A stretch of 64,000 bases of DNA, taken from NCBI GenBank assembly GCA_038322235.1, contig JBBQFQ010000014.1, positions 32,193-96,192 on the forward strand. The letters run 5' to 3'. The stretch comes from SZAS-18 sp038322235 (GTDB lineage: Bacteria; Verrucomicrobiota; Verrucomicrobiia; Chthoniobacterales; SZAS-18). The position numbers and the translations under genes are program-made. This document shows, in pieces, positions 8,414 to 17,814 of this stretch (position 1 is its first letter; the number at the start of each line of letters is the position of its first letter). The notes below the pieces were generated by a model. The model searched no databases, was not told where the DNA came from, and saw only the letters and a list, made by a program, of their open reading frames with translations.

Positions 8414-11230
8414 GTGAACCTGTCCAAACTTACCTTCGCCACGCTCGCCCTCGCTCTCAGCCTCCTCACCTCGCCGGCGATCGCGGCCGAAGGCGACCTC
8501 GATGCTTCCTTCGCTCAACCGTTCTTCACCGGCTGGGACATTTCTTCGCTGGTGCGGCAGCCGGACGGGAAGATCGTCGTGTCCGGCGATTTCACGCAGG
8601 TCAATGGCGTCACCCGCTCGTGCATCGCGCGTTTCAATGCCGATGGCACCCTCGATACGGGGTTCGATCCCGGGCTCGGGTTCGATTCTCCGCCGAGCAA
8701 AATCCTCCTGCAAAGCGACGGGAAGATCCTCTGCGTGGGCGGATTCTTCAGTTTCAACGGCACCCAGCGCGTCGGCTTGGCACGCTTGAATGCCAACGGC
8801 TCGCTCGACGCCAGCTTCGATCCGGCGGCCGCCTTGACGCTGAATGGCTCGCCAACGCCCAATGACGGCTCGGCTTCGGTTTTTGACGCGGACCTCCGGA
8901 CCGATGGGCTCATCGTGATCGTGGGGCAGTTCGACAAGTCGGGATTCACGACCGTCAACCACGTGGCCCGACTCCTCGCCGATGGCTCGCTGGACCCGAT
9001 CTTCTACGCGGGCGCCATTTCCTTGGGTGGGTCGATCCCGAGCGCATCGATCTCGCAGGTCCGAGTCCTCGGCGATAACCGCGTCTTTTTGAACGGTAAT
9101 TTCGATACCCTGGCCGGAAATGTCACTCCAATCGGGATAGCCCGCGTCGGAACCGACGGAGTGTACGACGCGTCCTACAATCTCGGGACCGGCCCCGCCC
9201 CGGCCACCGCGACCGGCCAGGGCGTCCTCGCCGTGGACCCGGCTGGCGTGATGTACTATGCCGGTGAGTACACTTCGTGGAATGGGGTTCCTACGACCGG
9301 TCTCACCCGGCTCGACGCAACCGGAGCCGTCGACACGTCCTTCAATGCCAACATCACCCCCGGGGCGTCGGTGAACGGCCTTGGGTTTTCGTATGGGGCG
9401 AGCGCGCCGGACGGCGGCCTTTTCATCTGCGGAAACATCCACAGCCTCGGCGGTCAGACGCGACAGGGCATCATCAAGCTCACGTCCAGCGGAGCCTTGG
9501 ATCCTGCCTTCGACTCCAGTGTTGGGCTCGGCCAGGCTGGCGTCGGCTCGAAAGTCATCGGGCTCGCAGGCGGCGGCGCCCTCGTCGGTGGGCGGTTTTC
9601 CACCGCGGGCGGGCTTTCCCGCTATGGTGTCGCCTTGTTCGCCGCCAACGGCGCGGTGGACCCGACGTTCACGCCCGCACCTGGGGTGTTCCGCGGCGGC
9701 CCGACCGAAACGGTGGCCGTGACCGCGGTGCAGATCTCGACCGGAAAGACGTGGGTGGGAGGACTCATCAACGCCGCCGGCAGCACGCCTCGCTACGGAC
9801 TGTCCCGTCTGAATGCGGATGGAACGCTCGATGCCACCTTCCTTGCGGGCTCAAACCAGGGACCCGATTTCTCGGTGCGCTCGATCATTTTTCAGGCCGA
9901 TGGCAAGGTCCTGATCGGGGGCGGATTTCTTTACTACAACGGCGTCTCCCGCCGCCGAATCGCCCGCTTGAATGCCGACGGGACGCTCGACGCGTCCTTC
10001 GATCCGGGGCTGGGCTTCGATAACCGGGTCAACCAGCTCAAGCTGAATCCGGACGGAACCATCTACGCGATCGGATTGTTCGGAACCTTCAACGGAAGTG
10101 CTCATTCCGGCATCGTGCGCTTGACCGCCAACGGCGCGCTCGATCCGAGCTTCAATCCGGGCACGGCCCTCCCCAATGGAAGTACTTTGTCGGCGATCGC
10201 CGTCCAATCCGACGGCCGGATCGTCCTCGGAGGGATCTTCACCACTTGGAATGGAGTCGCCAACAAGAACATCGTGCGCCTGCTTCCGACCGGCGCCATT
10301 GACAGCACTTTCGCCGTGGGCGCGCTCGGGGCGAGCTCGACGGTCTCCGCCCTCTACGCGCAGCCGGACGACAAGTTGCTCGTCGGTGGCTTCTTCAGCC
10401 AACTCGCCGGAGTGACGCGACTCCGTTACGGCCGCCTCTTGTCGACGGGTGCGCTGGACACCTCCTTCGTTCCGCCGACGGCAGGAGTCGGCGGAGTCGT
10501 TCGCACCATCTTCGTCGGGTTGAATGGGACGACTTATCTCGGAGGCAACGTTTCGTTTTCCAACGTGAATGGAGTCTCCGGGGTCACGCGCCGGACCGTG
10601 GTGCGGATCACTCCCACGGGCGCAGTCGATGCCACCTTCAACGTCGGCCTGGGCGCCCAGACCGAGGCTTTCGGCCAGGCGAGCCCCATAATTACGGGCA
10701 CGGTTCAGTCCATTTCGCTGGGCGTCGGTGCCTCGACTCTCAATGTCGGAGGAGCCTTTACCACGTTTGGCGGAGCGCCAAAAGGAATGCTGGCCCGCGT
10801 TTTGGTTAACGCCCCGTCCGGCCCCAATGGCGCGTTTCTGAATGCGAATTTCACGCCCGCAGAACTCAGTGACCCCCTCATCGCCGGAGACACGGCCGAT
10901 CCCGATCATGACGGCATCCCGAATCTGGCGGAATACGCCTTCGCCCTCAATCCGCGAACCAACGGAGCCTCCGGATTGCCGACCGTCGCCGTGGTCCTTT
11001 CCGGCGGCTTTTACGCGAATGAAATCACCTTCACGCGTCTCGTCCCCGCGACCGACATCAGCTACATCGTGGAGACGTCGGGCGACTCCATCACCTGGGT
11101 CAACAACAACACCACCCTCGTCAATACCGTGCCTCAAGGTGCAACCGAGCGGGTGACGTTCCGTGACAACACGAATTCCAGCTCGGCCCCGTCGGTGCGT
11201 TTTATCCGCGTCCGCGTGACGAAGCCGTAG
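8414..11230 (+). CDS. Secreted delta-60-repeat protein
   Basis: A 938-residue exported protein. It begins at a GTG, with a signal peptide ending near SPAIAAEGD. About a dozen tandem delta-60 repeats follow; each has the pattern QxDGKilvgGxF, then iaRlnadGtlDxsFdpG, and they are thought to form beta-propeller-like blades. After the repeats there is a calcium-site-like segment (DPDHDGIPNLAEYAFALNP) and a C-terminal module ending YIVETSGDSITW...FIRVRVTKP. That module recurs in two other secreted proteins of this window. Family members are extracellular with no settled biochemical role. It is monocistronic, 99 bases after the cupin gene. Confidence 0.85.
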   Translation: MNLSKLTFATLALALSLLTSPAIAAEGDLDASFAQPFFTGWDISSLVRQPDGKIVVSGDFTQVNGVTRSCIARFNADGTLDTGFDPGLGFDSPPSKILLQSDGKILCVGGFFSFNGTQRVGLARLNANGSLDASFDPAAALTLNGSPTPNDGSASVFDADLRTDGLIVIVGQFDKSGFTTVNHVARLLADGSLDPIFYAGAISLGGSIPSASISQVRVLGDNRVFLNGNFDTLAGNVTPIGIARVGTDGVYDASYNLGTGPAPATATGQGVLAVDPAGVMYYAGEYTSWNGVPTTGLTRLDATGAVDTSFNANITPGASVNGLGFSYGASAPDGGLFICGNIHSLGGQTRQGIIKLTSSGALDPAFDSSVGLGQAGVGSKVIGLAGGGALVGGRFSTAGGLSRYGVALFAANGAVDPTFTPAPGVFRGGPTETVAVTAVQISTGKTWVGGLINAAGSTPRYGLSRLNADGTLDATFLAGSNQGPDFSVRSIIFQADGKVLIGGGFLYYNGVSRRRIARLNADGTLDASFDPGLGFDNRVNQLKLNPDGTIYAIGLFGTFNGSAHSGIVRLTANGALDPSFNPGTALPNGSTLSAIAVQSDGRIVLGGIFTTWNGVANKNIVRLLPTGAIDSTFAVGALGASSTVSALYAQPDDKLLVGGFFSQLAGVTRLRYGRLLSTGALDTSFVPPTAGVGGVVRTIFVGLNGTTYLGGNVSFSNVNGVSGVTRRTVVRITPTGAVDATFNVGLGAQTEAFGQASPIITGTVQSISLGVGASTLNVGGAFTTFGGAPKGMLARVLVNAPSGPNGAFLNANFTPAELSDPLIAGDTADPDHDGIPNLAEYAFALNPRTNGASGLPTVAVVLSGGFYANEITFTRLVPATDISYIVETSGDSITWVNNNTTLVNTVPQGATERVTFRDNTNSSSAPSVRFIRVRVTKP

Positions 11231-11278
11231 TTCCGTGAGGGGACCGGCGCGTTGGCGGATACGCCTCGTCGCTCCGCC

Positions 11279-12952
11279 TCAGTTGAGCTTGAACCAATTC
11301 GTTCCGTCGCTCACGAGCTGCGCGACGCCTGTATTGGCGCCGATCAGAATGCTGGCGTTCCCGTCGATCGTCGCGTTGCCGCTGAGCGGGCCGAGGGTGA
11401 TGAGCCCCGTCGCGCGGTTCTTGATCACGTAAATCCGACCGCTGACCGGCGTGGGCAACCCCACGGCGGACGGTCCCGATCCGGTCACGACGAGGACGTA
11501 GTCGGTATCGGAGATGCCGATGAGAGACGCGGCGCCGACCACGCGGATGTTCACGGAAACCGAGCCCTTCACCTGCAGCGTCGAGTTCGGTGCCGTCGTG
11601 CCAATGCCGACGCTGGTGCTCGAACTGGCGCCGTTCGTGCCGGTGATGGAACCGAGCACCAAGCTGTTGCTGGCGGTCACTCTTGCGTTGGCACCGATGG
11701 CGGTGGCATTGGTGATGCCCGCCGACCCATCAGCGGAATCGCCGAGCAGTGTATTGCGGCCTTCCACCGTGAGGCTGTTGCCGGAATTGCCGCCGACGAA
11801 GACGTTGTTCCCCCCGGTGGTGTTCGCCATGCCAGCGATGTTCCCGACGAAGACGTTGCCGATCCCATTCGTGGTGAATTGGCCGGCACCCGCCCCGAAA
11901 AAGGAGTTGAAACTACCGTTGGTCTTGTTGCCGGCGTTGATGCCGAAGAAGGAACCCTGGGTTCCGCTGGAATTACTCATGCCGGCGCCGGAACCAAAAA
12001 ACGCGTTGTTATTCGCGGTATTGGCCGCACCCGCCTGATCGCCGAAGAAGGCATTGTTACTTCCGAGAGCGGTGGCGAAGCCCGCGTGCCAGCCGAAGAA
12101 ATTGTTCGAATTCCCGCTGAACGCGTTGAAGCCCGCGGCCTGGCCGACGAAATTGTTATTGCTCCCCGAATCGTTGGAGAAGCCTGCTCCCTGACCGAGG
12201 AAGACATTCAATTGTCCGCTGGTGTTGGTGGAGCCAGCGTTCAGCCCGAAGAAGCTGTTCGAAGAACCGCCTATATTCGCCTTTCCGGCACTTGCTCCCA
12301 CGAACGTATTTCCGAGGCCCGTGGTGTTCGCGAGACCGGCGTTCGCCCCGATGAAGTTGTTCAAGACGCCGGTACTGTTGGGTCGGGCTTCGACTGTGAA
12401 GCTCGTCGAGACGAAAATCCCACCGCTGATCGTGGTGTCACCGGTCAACGTGAGGGCGGGCGCCAGCATGGGGGAAGTGATGGTCGCATTCGGCACGCTC
12501 GCCGCCACCATCGCGTAGCCGACGGCGGCAATCCGCTCATCGGGTGAGACGAGTTGCGAGCCGTTGGTGCCGTCGTTGAACCACACCCGCAAGCGCACGT
12601 CGGCGTGGGAAAAAACGGCGTTCGGGATCGCCGTCATGTGCGCCAGATTGGTATCCCCAAGCAGGACCGAGTAGAGGCCCTTGCTCACCGAGACGGTCAC
12701 CGCCGTAGCGGGCTCGGAACCGGCCGAGCTCGTACCGTCGTTGCTCCAGTAGGTCGTCGTCCCGGTTGGATCCACGAACGCAAACTTAATCGATCCGCTT
12801 GGACCGGTGAAATTCGTGCCATTGACCGCCACCCGACCCTGATAGTTGAGCAACTGCGGCACCTGCGCCGAAAGAGTGGTCGCGGCGAACAGCGCTACGA
12901 GCGAAAACGCCCGATTGATGCGGAAATTCGTGGAGTGCGGGGGAGGTGTCAT
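11279..12952 (-). CDS. Repeat-rich secreted or surface protein, adhesin-like
   Basis: A 557-residue exported protein with a signal peptide ending near TTLSAQ. Residues about 35-150 form an N-terminal domain (LLNYQGRVAVNGTNF, ending DERIAAVGYAM) typical of bacterial surface proteins with trimeric-autotransporter-like repeats. About ten degenerate 20-24-residue repeats follow, with the pattern GxxNxFxGxxAGxxNT. These resemble YadA/Hia head or phage-tail-fibre beta-roll repeats. A cap follows with VGIGTTAPNSTLQVKGSVSV, a motif common in tail-fibre-like proteins. No C-terminal membrane anchor of the autotransporter type is visible. Likely an extracellular adhesive or structural protein. It is convergent with the delta-60 gene, 48 bases away. 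Confidence 0.75.
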   Translation of the reverse strand: MTPPPHSTNFRINRAFSLVALFAATTLSAQVPQLLNYQGRVAVNGTNFTGPSGSIKFAFVDPTGTTTYWSNDGTSSAGSEPATAVTVSVSKGLYSVLLGDTNLAHMTAIPNAVFSHADVRLRVWFNDGTNGSQLVSPDERIAAVGYAMVAASVPNATITSPMLAPALTLTGDTTISGGIFVSTSFTVEARPNSTGVLNNFIGANAGLANTTGLGNTFVGASAGKANIGGSSNSFFGLNAGSTNTSGQLNVFLGQGAGFSNDSGSNNNFVGQAAGFNAFSGNSNNFFGWHAGFATALGSNNAFFGDQAGAANTANNNAFFGSGAGMSNSSGTQGSFFGINAGNKTNGSFNSFFGAGAGQFTTNGIGNVFVGNIAGMANTTGGNNVFVGGNSGNSLTVEGRNTLLGDSADGSAGITNATAIGANARVTASNSLVLGSITGTNGASSSTSVGIGTTAPNSTLQVKGSVSVNIRVVGAASLIGISDTDYVLVVTGSGPSAVGLPTPVSGRIYVIKNRATGLITLGPLSGNATIDGNASILIGANTGVAQLVSDGTNWFKLN

Positions 12953-13081
12953 CGGCTCGCGCCGTGCGGTGATGCAGAAATTCGGGAGGTGGTCGTTTCG
13001 AACGAGGATGAGGCGTCGCCGCCACTCCCCACGCTTCGCGATCTGACGATCGTCCCGGCGTGAGGCATTCCCCTGGAGCCG

Positions 13082-13987
13082 CTACGGCTTCGTGATCATG
13101 ACCCGATAGAAACGGTGCCCCGAACCGGCGGCGAGGTCGGTGACCGTGCGCTGCGCGCCATTGTCGCTCGTCGAGAAACTCGCGACATTCTGCCAGTTGT
13201 TTGCCAACGTCAGATCCGTCGAGAATTGCACGACGTAGGTGCGATCGACGAAGCGCGGACTGAAGATGATGTTCTTCTGCCCGGGTTGACCGGCGACCGG
13301 TTGGGCTTGCACGAGGAAACGCGAGCCATCGAGAGGGTTGAGCCCGGCGACGAACTTGAAAAGATTATTTTGGCCGGTTCCGTCCGCATCCGCCGTGGCC
13401 GCTCCGAGCGGGTTGTTGAGGCCGAAATACTGCACCTGCCAGGCATCGTCGATCAGATCGCCCGCATAGCTTCCGAAGTTGTCGAGGTTCGTATTCAGGA
13501 TGGTGACCGGAGCGGTGCTCTGGAATCCGCCAAACGAACCGCGGAAGACGCCTCCGGTATCCTGGTAGACGATTCCGGCCGACAAGAGGCCGCCGCTCGA
13601 GATCGAGGTGATGGGCCCGCTCACGATGCTCCACGTCACCGTGGCGGCGTTCACGGCCGTTTGCGTTCCATCATCCAGCAGCGAGGCCGCGCTCAACTGC
13701 AGCGGAAGGCCTTCGCCCACCGTGGCCGGACTGCTGCCGACCGCGAATCCCACGACTTCGAAAAGCTCGGCGATATAGCCAGCCCGGTTGATCTCAATCG
13801 GCGAGGCCGCCGAACTCAATCCGGTCACTCCGCCGACCGACGAGTCGATCGTATAGGTCGCACTCGAGCCGCGGCTCCCGCCGGCGTCGATCGAGGTGGG
13901 CGAGGTGGTGTAATTCGCGCTCGTTCCGGCGAGCAAAATCTCCGGGACGAGCAGGCCGAGGAGGAAGGTGGGAATGCGGAGGTTCAC
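13082..13987 (-). CDS. Secreted protein with the shared C-terminal module
   Basis: A 301-residue protein from a GTG at 13987, whose product starts MNLRIPTFLLGLLVPEILLAG, a signal peptide. The open frame continues 85 codons upstream, but that part is Arg/Ser-rich and sits before the signal peptide, so I exclude it. Residues about 25-75 (SIDAGGSRGSSATYTIDSS) begin a beta-rich domain seen in secreted Verrucomicrobiota proteins. The C-terminal third has DADGTGQNNLFKFVAGLNP, then YVVQFSTDLTLANNW and HRFYRVMITKP, the module shared with the delta-60 and HAF/Kelch proteins. A 7-bp inverted repeat (GGTTTGC/GCAAACC, about 13992-14023) lies just upstream and could shape the leader. Function unknown. Confidence 0.7.
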   Translation of the reverse strand: MNLRIPTFLLGLLVPEILLAGTSANYTTSPTSIDAGGSRGSSATYTIDSSVGGVTGLSSAASPIEINRAGYIAELFEVVGFAVGSSPATVGEGLPLQLSAASLLDDGTQTAVNAATVTWSIVSGPITSISSGGLLSAGIVYQDTGGVFRGSFGGFQSTAPVTILNTNLDNFGSYAGDLIDDAWQVQYFGLNNPLGAATADADGTGQNNLFKFVAGLNPLDGSRFLVQAQPVAGQPGQKNIIFSPRFVDRTYVVQFSTDLTLANNWQNVASFSTSDNGAQRTVTDLAAGSGHRFYRVMITKP

Positions 13988-14213
13988 GGGCGGAGGTTTG
14001 CTTCGGGCTACGGATACAGCTACGCAAACCACCCCCCGTCGGTTTCGAGAAAAATGCCGTGACGGAGGAGATCCGCCGCTTTCGCGACGGCGCTCCCCCT
14101 CCGCGGCGACAATTCCGCTGCCGCCAACACCGCAGGGTCGAGATCCTCCCGCAGAGCTCACCGAGCAACGAAGTGCGCGACCCGGATGCGCCCGGCTGCA
14201 GGCCTCGTCGTCC

Positions 14214-14942
14214 TCAAAAAATCTCGATTTCCACCGGATCATTCAAGGCAACGCGACCGGGTTCCACCGTGGAACCGTAGACGCCGAGGCAGCCCTGACG
14301 CTCGCGGGCGACCTCGCGCAGGATGGCGGGACGGCGCTCGCCCGTGGCGGGATCGATCGTGATGACGACGCAGCGGCCGTCCCGTTTGTCCACCCGCAGG
14401 CGAAAGCCGCCGATGCGCAGGATACAGCCCACCCAGTCGTCCTCCTGAAAGGGCATTTCCCCGACGGCCTCCACCAGGAAATTGGGGCGGAAGCGCTGGG
14501 CCTCGAGGGGAACGCCGACGGTCTCGCCCAGCCGGGCGATCGTCTGGGTCGTGATCAGCGAGAGCGGGAACGTATCGAAGATGCCGCGATCCTGCCGGAT
14601 GAGGCGGACTCCGCCGGGGCACAATTCCTCGCCGAGCGCAGCGTCGGCGATGTCGAAGAAGGCACCCGACGGAGTGCGTACGACCACCGGCGATTTATCG
14701 GGACGACCCGGATCGAGAAACGAGGGTTGGTAATGATTGAGATCCGCCCGTTCGCGGAGGGTAAACCAGGGGAAGCCGCTTTGGGTCGCGCCGTCGCGGA
14801 TGAAGGCCCAGCGTCGATCCCCGACGATTCCGTGCCAGGACACGTCCACTTCCTGCAGCGCTTCCGGTCCCAGCGACTTCACGGGATAACGCCACAAGCC
14901 GACGACGCGCCCCACCTGCTTTGCCGTTCGATGATCATTCAC
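14214..14942 (-). CDS. MOSC-domain protein (molybdenum cofactor binding type)
   Basis: A 242-residue protein with the MOSC N-terminal beta-barrel (VGLWRYPVKSLGPEALQEV) followed by the MOSC domain. The domain carries GDRRWAFI, the segment RFRPNFLVE, and the conserved cysteine in DGRCVVITIDP. MOSC proteins resemble the C-terminal part of molybdenum-cofactor sulfurase and bind Mo-cofactor or sulfur; some reduce N-hydroxylated compounds. It is soluble and has no signal peptide. It stands 226 bases upstream of the secreted-protein gene on the same strand, so probably has its own transcript. The physiological substrate is unknown. Confidence 0.85.
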   Translation of the reverse strand: MNDHRTAKQVGRVVGLWRYPVKSLGPEALQEVDVSWHGIVGDRRWAFIRDGATQSGFPWFTLRERADLNHYQPSFLDPGRPDKSPVVVRTPSGAFFDIADAALGEELCPGGVRLIRQDRGIFDTFPLSLITTQTIARLGETVGVPLEAQRFRPNFLVEAVGEMPFQEDDWVGCILRIGGFRLRVDKRDGRCVVITIDPATGERRPAILREVARERQGCLGVYGSTVEPGRVALNDPVEIEIF

Positions 14943-15348
14943 AAGTCAGCCTCCGAAGAGGCGCCCTTGTGCGATCGACCGACCTCAAGCGTGACGGAAT
15001 GGGATCCGCTGCAGCGCCTCTCGCGGTCGGGTGAACGCGGCCGGATGCTGCACTTCACGAGGCGGAGCGAATCATCGGGGTCGGCGAAGGTCAAGGTTTC
15101 GGCGGCGTTCGAACGGGATTGCTGATCGCGATGCTGAACGTGAGTGCCCGCAGCAGATCAAGCGGGAGAAGACGCGGAGGCCAAAGCGCGCCGGGACGAG
15201 AGTGCGGCGCGACGCCGCGATCGAACCACGCCTCACGCGGCTGGAACAGCCCAGAGTCGCCGTGGCGCGATGCAAGTGACGCGGCAAAATGACGGGCTGG
15301 TCGCTTCTCTCGAAGAGACGTCTGCCAACTCCCGGCGCCCGCTCCGGC
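14943..15348. other. Intergenic region, nothing recognised
   Basis: This 406-base gap precedes the MOSC gene and follows the stop of the CHRD gene. Frames that cross it are short and Arg/Ala-rich. I see no RNA fold, repeat or gene that I can support; the MOSC promoter should lie here. Confidence 0.4.
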
Positions 15349-15966
15349 TCAGTTCGCCAGCATCCCGCGTCGACGGCGGGCGAGGCCCAGACCGACCAAT
15401 CCAACGGCGAAGGCGCCGACGGCATACGTTGAGGGTTCCGGCACGGCGACCAGGAAGCCGCGGATTTCCCCTCCGGGAAAGGACGTCGAATGGATATTCA
15501 GATACGCGCGGCCACCCTGGATCGCGGTGAAGAGCGCCGATTCCGCCGATGCGGTGGTGCCCCCATTGGCGGTCACGTAGGATGGATTGTACGAACTCGC
15601 CTGGGTCATATCGAGCGTGTTGCTATAACTGCCGGACGTCACACCGGTTGGGAAGCCGGCGAAGAACGGAGTAGTCGTCGCGACGCCGGAAGTTCCCACG
15701 CCCGGAACGGCCGTGGCCGCGTGGATGTGAGCCGCCGTGGTCGTGCCCAAAAGCCCGGTGAAGTTGAAGGTGATCGCGAGGGTATTCGCCGTGAAGTCGA
15801 TCGTGATGAAAGCGGTCCCGGTCCCGGGCGAGGCGTTCACCGGGCTCTCTGACGCACCGTTCATGATGACGGAATAGGAGAGCACCTGACCAGGGGCGGC
15901 CGTCGTGCAGAGCAGACCAGCGGCGGTCGCGAGGCTAAAAGTGAGGAGTCGGAGGCGGGAGTTCAT
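15349..15966 (-). CDS. CHRD-domain protein with PEP-CTERM sorting signal
   Basis: A 205-residue exported protein starting at 15966 (MNSRLRLLTFSLATAAGLL..., a signal peptide ending near APGQ). The body is a CHRD domain: it contains NGASESPVNASPGTGTAFI, AAHIHAA and GGRAYLNIHSTSFPGGEIRG, the hallmarks of this beta-rich domain. It ends in a textbook PEP-CTERM tail: VPEPSTYA, a hydrophobic helix, then ARRRRG. The tail is recognised by an exosortase and usually marks proteins of exopolysaccharide-producing bacteria. No exosortase is in the window. An upstream open extension of 72 codons precedes the signal peptide and is rejected. Confidence 0.9.
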   Translation of the reverse strand: MNSRLRLLTFSLATAAGLLCTTAAPGQVLSYSVIMNGASESPVNASPGTGTAFITIDFTANTLAITFNFTGLLGTTTAAHIHAATAVPGVGTSGVATTTPFFAGFPTGVTSGSYSNTLDMTQASSYNPSYVTANGGTTASAESALFTAIQGGRAYLNIHSTSFPGGEIRGFLVAVPEPSTYAVGAFAVGLVGLGLARRRRGMLAN

Positions 15967-16103
15967 TTCTGGGTGGAATACTCGGCTGGATTGGGAGCGT
16001 GGACGCGCCGGTGCGATCCCCGACGTCAGCTGTTTTTCTATCACCCCGCCCAGGAAAGGGTCACGACCAATTTGGAATCGAATGGTAACAGGGCTGTTAC
16101 GAA

Positions 16104-16120
16104 ACCCCCACGAAGCGGGG
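16104..16120 (-). terminator. Possible transcription terminator hairpin
   Basis: The reverse strand can fold CCCCGC-TTC-GTGGGG with a G-U pair, followed by GTTTCGT. It lies between the stop of the 147-residue protein gene and the CHRD gene, where a terminator for the mtnK unit would be useful. The T-tract is poor, so this is weak. Confidence 0.3.
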
Positions 16121-16151
16121 TCGTGGTCGGTGGACGGCCTCGTTCCGCGGA

Positions 16152-16595
16152 TCAATCGAATGAGTAGCCGGCGAAGAACCATTCCCTGGGCTCGCCGTCC
16201 TCCCAGACGACGAGGCAGACCCCCATCCCGCGCGGAATCATGTCGAACACCTCTGTGCTGGCGGCGACGGCGGCGTAATTGGGCTGCGTCGTCCCGAAAA
16301 GTTCGAGAAGTTTGGGCGCAGCGAGGCGCTGCGCGGCGCAGAATTCCTCCTCCTTGGTGACGTCGAGCAGATCGAGGATGGATCGCGTCCCCGTCTCGGC
16401 GGCGGCGATCCGGGCCGCGTCGATCGAGGCGTGTTTCTTCCCCGGGGCGGGCGAATCGGAATTCACCGGAAAAACCGGAAACATCTTGGCGGGATAATAC
16501 CTTCCCGCCTGAAACTCGCGGTCCCGCAGATCGCGCAACGCGACGAGCGGATCGGGAGTGTACGGAACAAAGTAGTAATACGGATGACCGCCCAT
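16152..16595 (-). CDS. Conserved-looking hypothetical protein (147 aa)
   Basis: The product begins MGGHPYYYFVPYTPDP and is soluble, acidic and without a signal peptide. A distinctive N-terminal stretch (LRDLRDREFQAGRYYP) and a tail with MGVCLVVWEDGEPREW suggest a compact folded protein, but I cannot name its family. The frame is open back to a GTG at 16664, only 5 bases after the mtnK stop; I prefer the ATG at 16595 because the extra 23 residues look unstructured. It is probably co-transcribed with mtnK. Nothing in its sequence ties it to methionine salvage. Confidence 0.6.
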   Translation of the reverse strand: MGGHPYYYFVPYTPDPLVALRDLRDREFQAGRYYPAKMFPVFPVNSDSPAPGKKHASIDAARIAAAETGTRSILDLLDVTKEEEFCAAQRLAAPKLLELFGTTQPNYAAVAASTEVFDMIPRGMGVCLVVWEDGEPREWFFAGYSFD

Positions 16596-16669
16596 GGGAT
16601 GGAAATACTCGCGGCGCGGCGGCTGCCGCAAGGATTCCTTTCCGCCGGGATGCGCGAACGGCACTTATT

Positions 16670-17740
16670 TTACGTTGGTCCGCCGACGAGGTGCTCCGCT
16701 CCGCCCCCCCGCACGAGCGCCGACGATTGCTCGAGCAGGCGCTCTTTGGCGGCGAGCGAAAGCTCGAGCCGCGCGATCTGGGCGTAGCCGATCAACCGGC
16801 GCATGATCTCCACGCCCGTGAACGAGAGGAGCAGCGCTTCGTCGAAGCCCGGCCGCGATGCCATCGCCAGCTCGTGCAGCAAGCGCACGATCGCCGCCGG
16901 TTGCCCGGCCAGGACGAGGTGCGCCAGGAGCACACTCCAGTCGAATTCCGGATCTCCCAGGAAGCAAAATTCGGGGTCGATGACGCGCAGCCCGACGTCC
17001 GTGCGTAAGAAACTCCCCGGGAAAAAATCCCCGTGGAGCAACGCCCCTTCCGGCTGCGGGAGCAGGTAGCGGCAGCCAAGCTCGGTGACGCGATCCACGT
17101 ATCGGGAATCGGACTTCAGCGCGTCGGCCAGAGGGGTCAGCCCCGGAGTGATTTTTTCGAGATCGAGCCCGTTTTCCCGCCGCAGCGGTATGTCGAAAAT
17201 GTGACCGTGGTTGAACGTGATCATCTCCCGGTTGGAGAGGGTTTCCCGCTTCTCCGCGGCCGGCCGAAACCGATGCAAGGCCTGGAGGTAGGCTGCGAGT
17301 TCCCGGACGTCGGCCTCCGCCAGCGTCTCGCCCGCGTAAATCCCGGTGAGATCACTCGCCGCGCCGAGATCCTCGAGGACGATGATCCGATTTCCCGGGT
17401 CGATCCGCACGAGCGCCGGCATCCGCGCGGCGATGGCGGGATCGGTGCTGACCGCCTCGTAGAAGGCGCCCTCGACGAGGACCCGGTCCCAGGGGGCCGC
17501 CAGAAAATCGTACTTCTCCACCCACGGCCTGGACTGCTTCACGATCAGGCGCCGCTCCCGCGTGCGAATCCGCACGGTGCAGTTCATGTTGCCCTCCCCC
17601 GCCTTAGAGGTCTCCAGGACGCCATCGGGCGGCTGCAGCACCCGCACCGTCTGAATCCAGTCGTCGATTTCCGCCCTCTTTTCGGGGTCGAGCAGGAACA
17701 GGCGGGGGTTTTCGGCGCGGAAGCGTTCGAGGGCAGACAT
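16670..17740 (-). CDS. mtnK: 5-methylthioribose kinase (MtnK-like)
   Basis: This 356-residue kinase has the aminoglycoside-phosphotransferase/choline-kinase fold. Landmarks match methylthioribose kinases: AGEGNMN (nucleotide loop, about 47-53), LIVKQSRPWV (ATP lysine), LLHGDFFPGSFL (catalytic Asp), VIDPEFCFLGDPEFD (metal Asp), and GVEIMRRLIGYAQIA near the C-terminus. It phosphorylates methylthioribose to its 1-phosphate in the methionine salvage pathway. It is divergent from mtnB, with about 75 bases between start codons, which fits a shared control region. A TTG four codons upstream (17752) is an alternative start. Context with mtnB, mtnC and mtnA makes the call firm. Confidence 0.85.
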   Translation of the reverse strand: MSALERFRAENPRLFLLDPEKRAEIDDWIQTVRVLQPPDGVLETSKAGEGNMNCTVRIRTRERRLIVKQSRPWVEKYDFLAAPWDRVLVEGAFYEAVSTDPAIAARMPALVRIDPGNRIIVLEDLGAASDLTGIYAGETLAEADVRELAAYLQALHRFRPAAEKRETLSNREMITFNHGHIFDIPLRRENGLDLEKITPGLTPLADALKSDSRYVDRVTELGCRYLLPQPEGALLHGDFFPGSFLRTDVGLRVIDPEFCFLGDPEFDWSVLLAHLVLAGQPAAIVRLLHELAMASRPGFDEALLLSFTGVEIMRRLIGYAQIARLELSLAAKERLLEQSSALVRGGGAEHLVGGPT

Positions 17741-17814
17741 GGGTGATGACAAATAATCTCTTTGAGCGGCGCAGCGCTCGCCTCAGTATGACTTGTCTCA
17801 AGCACCACTGCGGC

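Noticed and set aside
11252..12547. 431-codon + strand frame opposite the repeat-rich surface protein
   Set aside because: Its apparent repeats are the complement of the real ones; no signal peptide or sensible composition.
13988..14058. Riboswitch upstream of the 301-residue protein gene
   Set aside because: There is a 7-bp inverted repeat and GCAAACC elements, but I could not fit a known riboswitch consensus.
15072..15425. 117-codon reverse frame before the CHRD gene
   Set aside because: Overlaps the CHRD C-terminus in another frame and is Arg/Ser-rich without start context.
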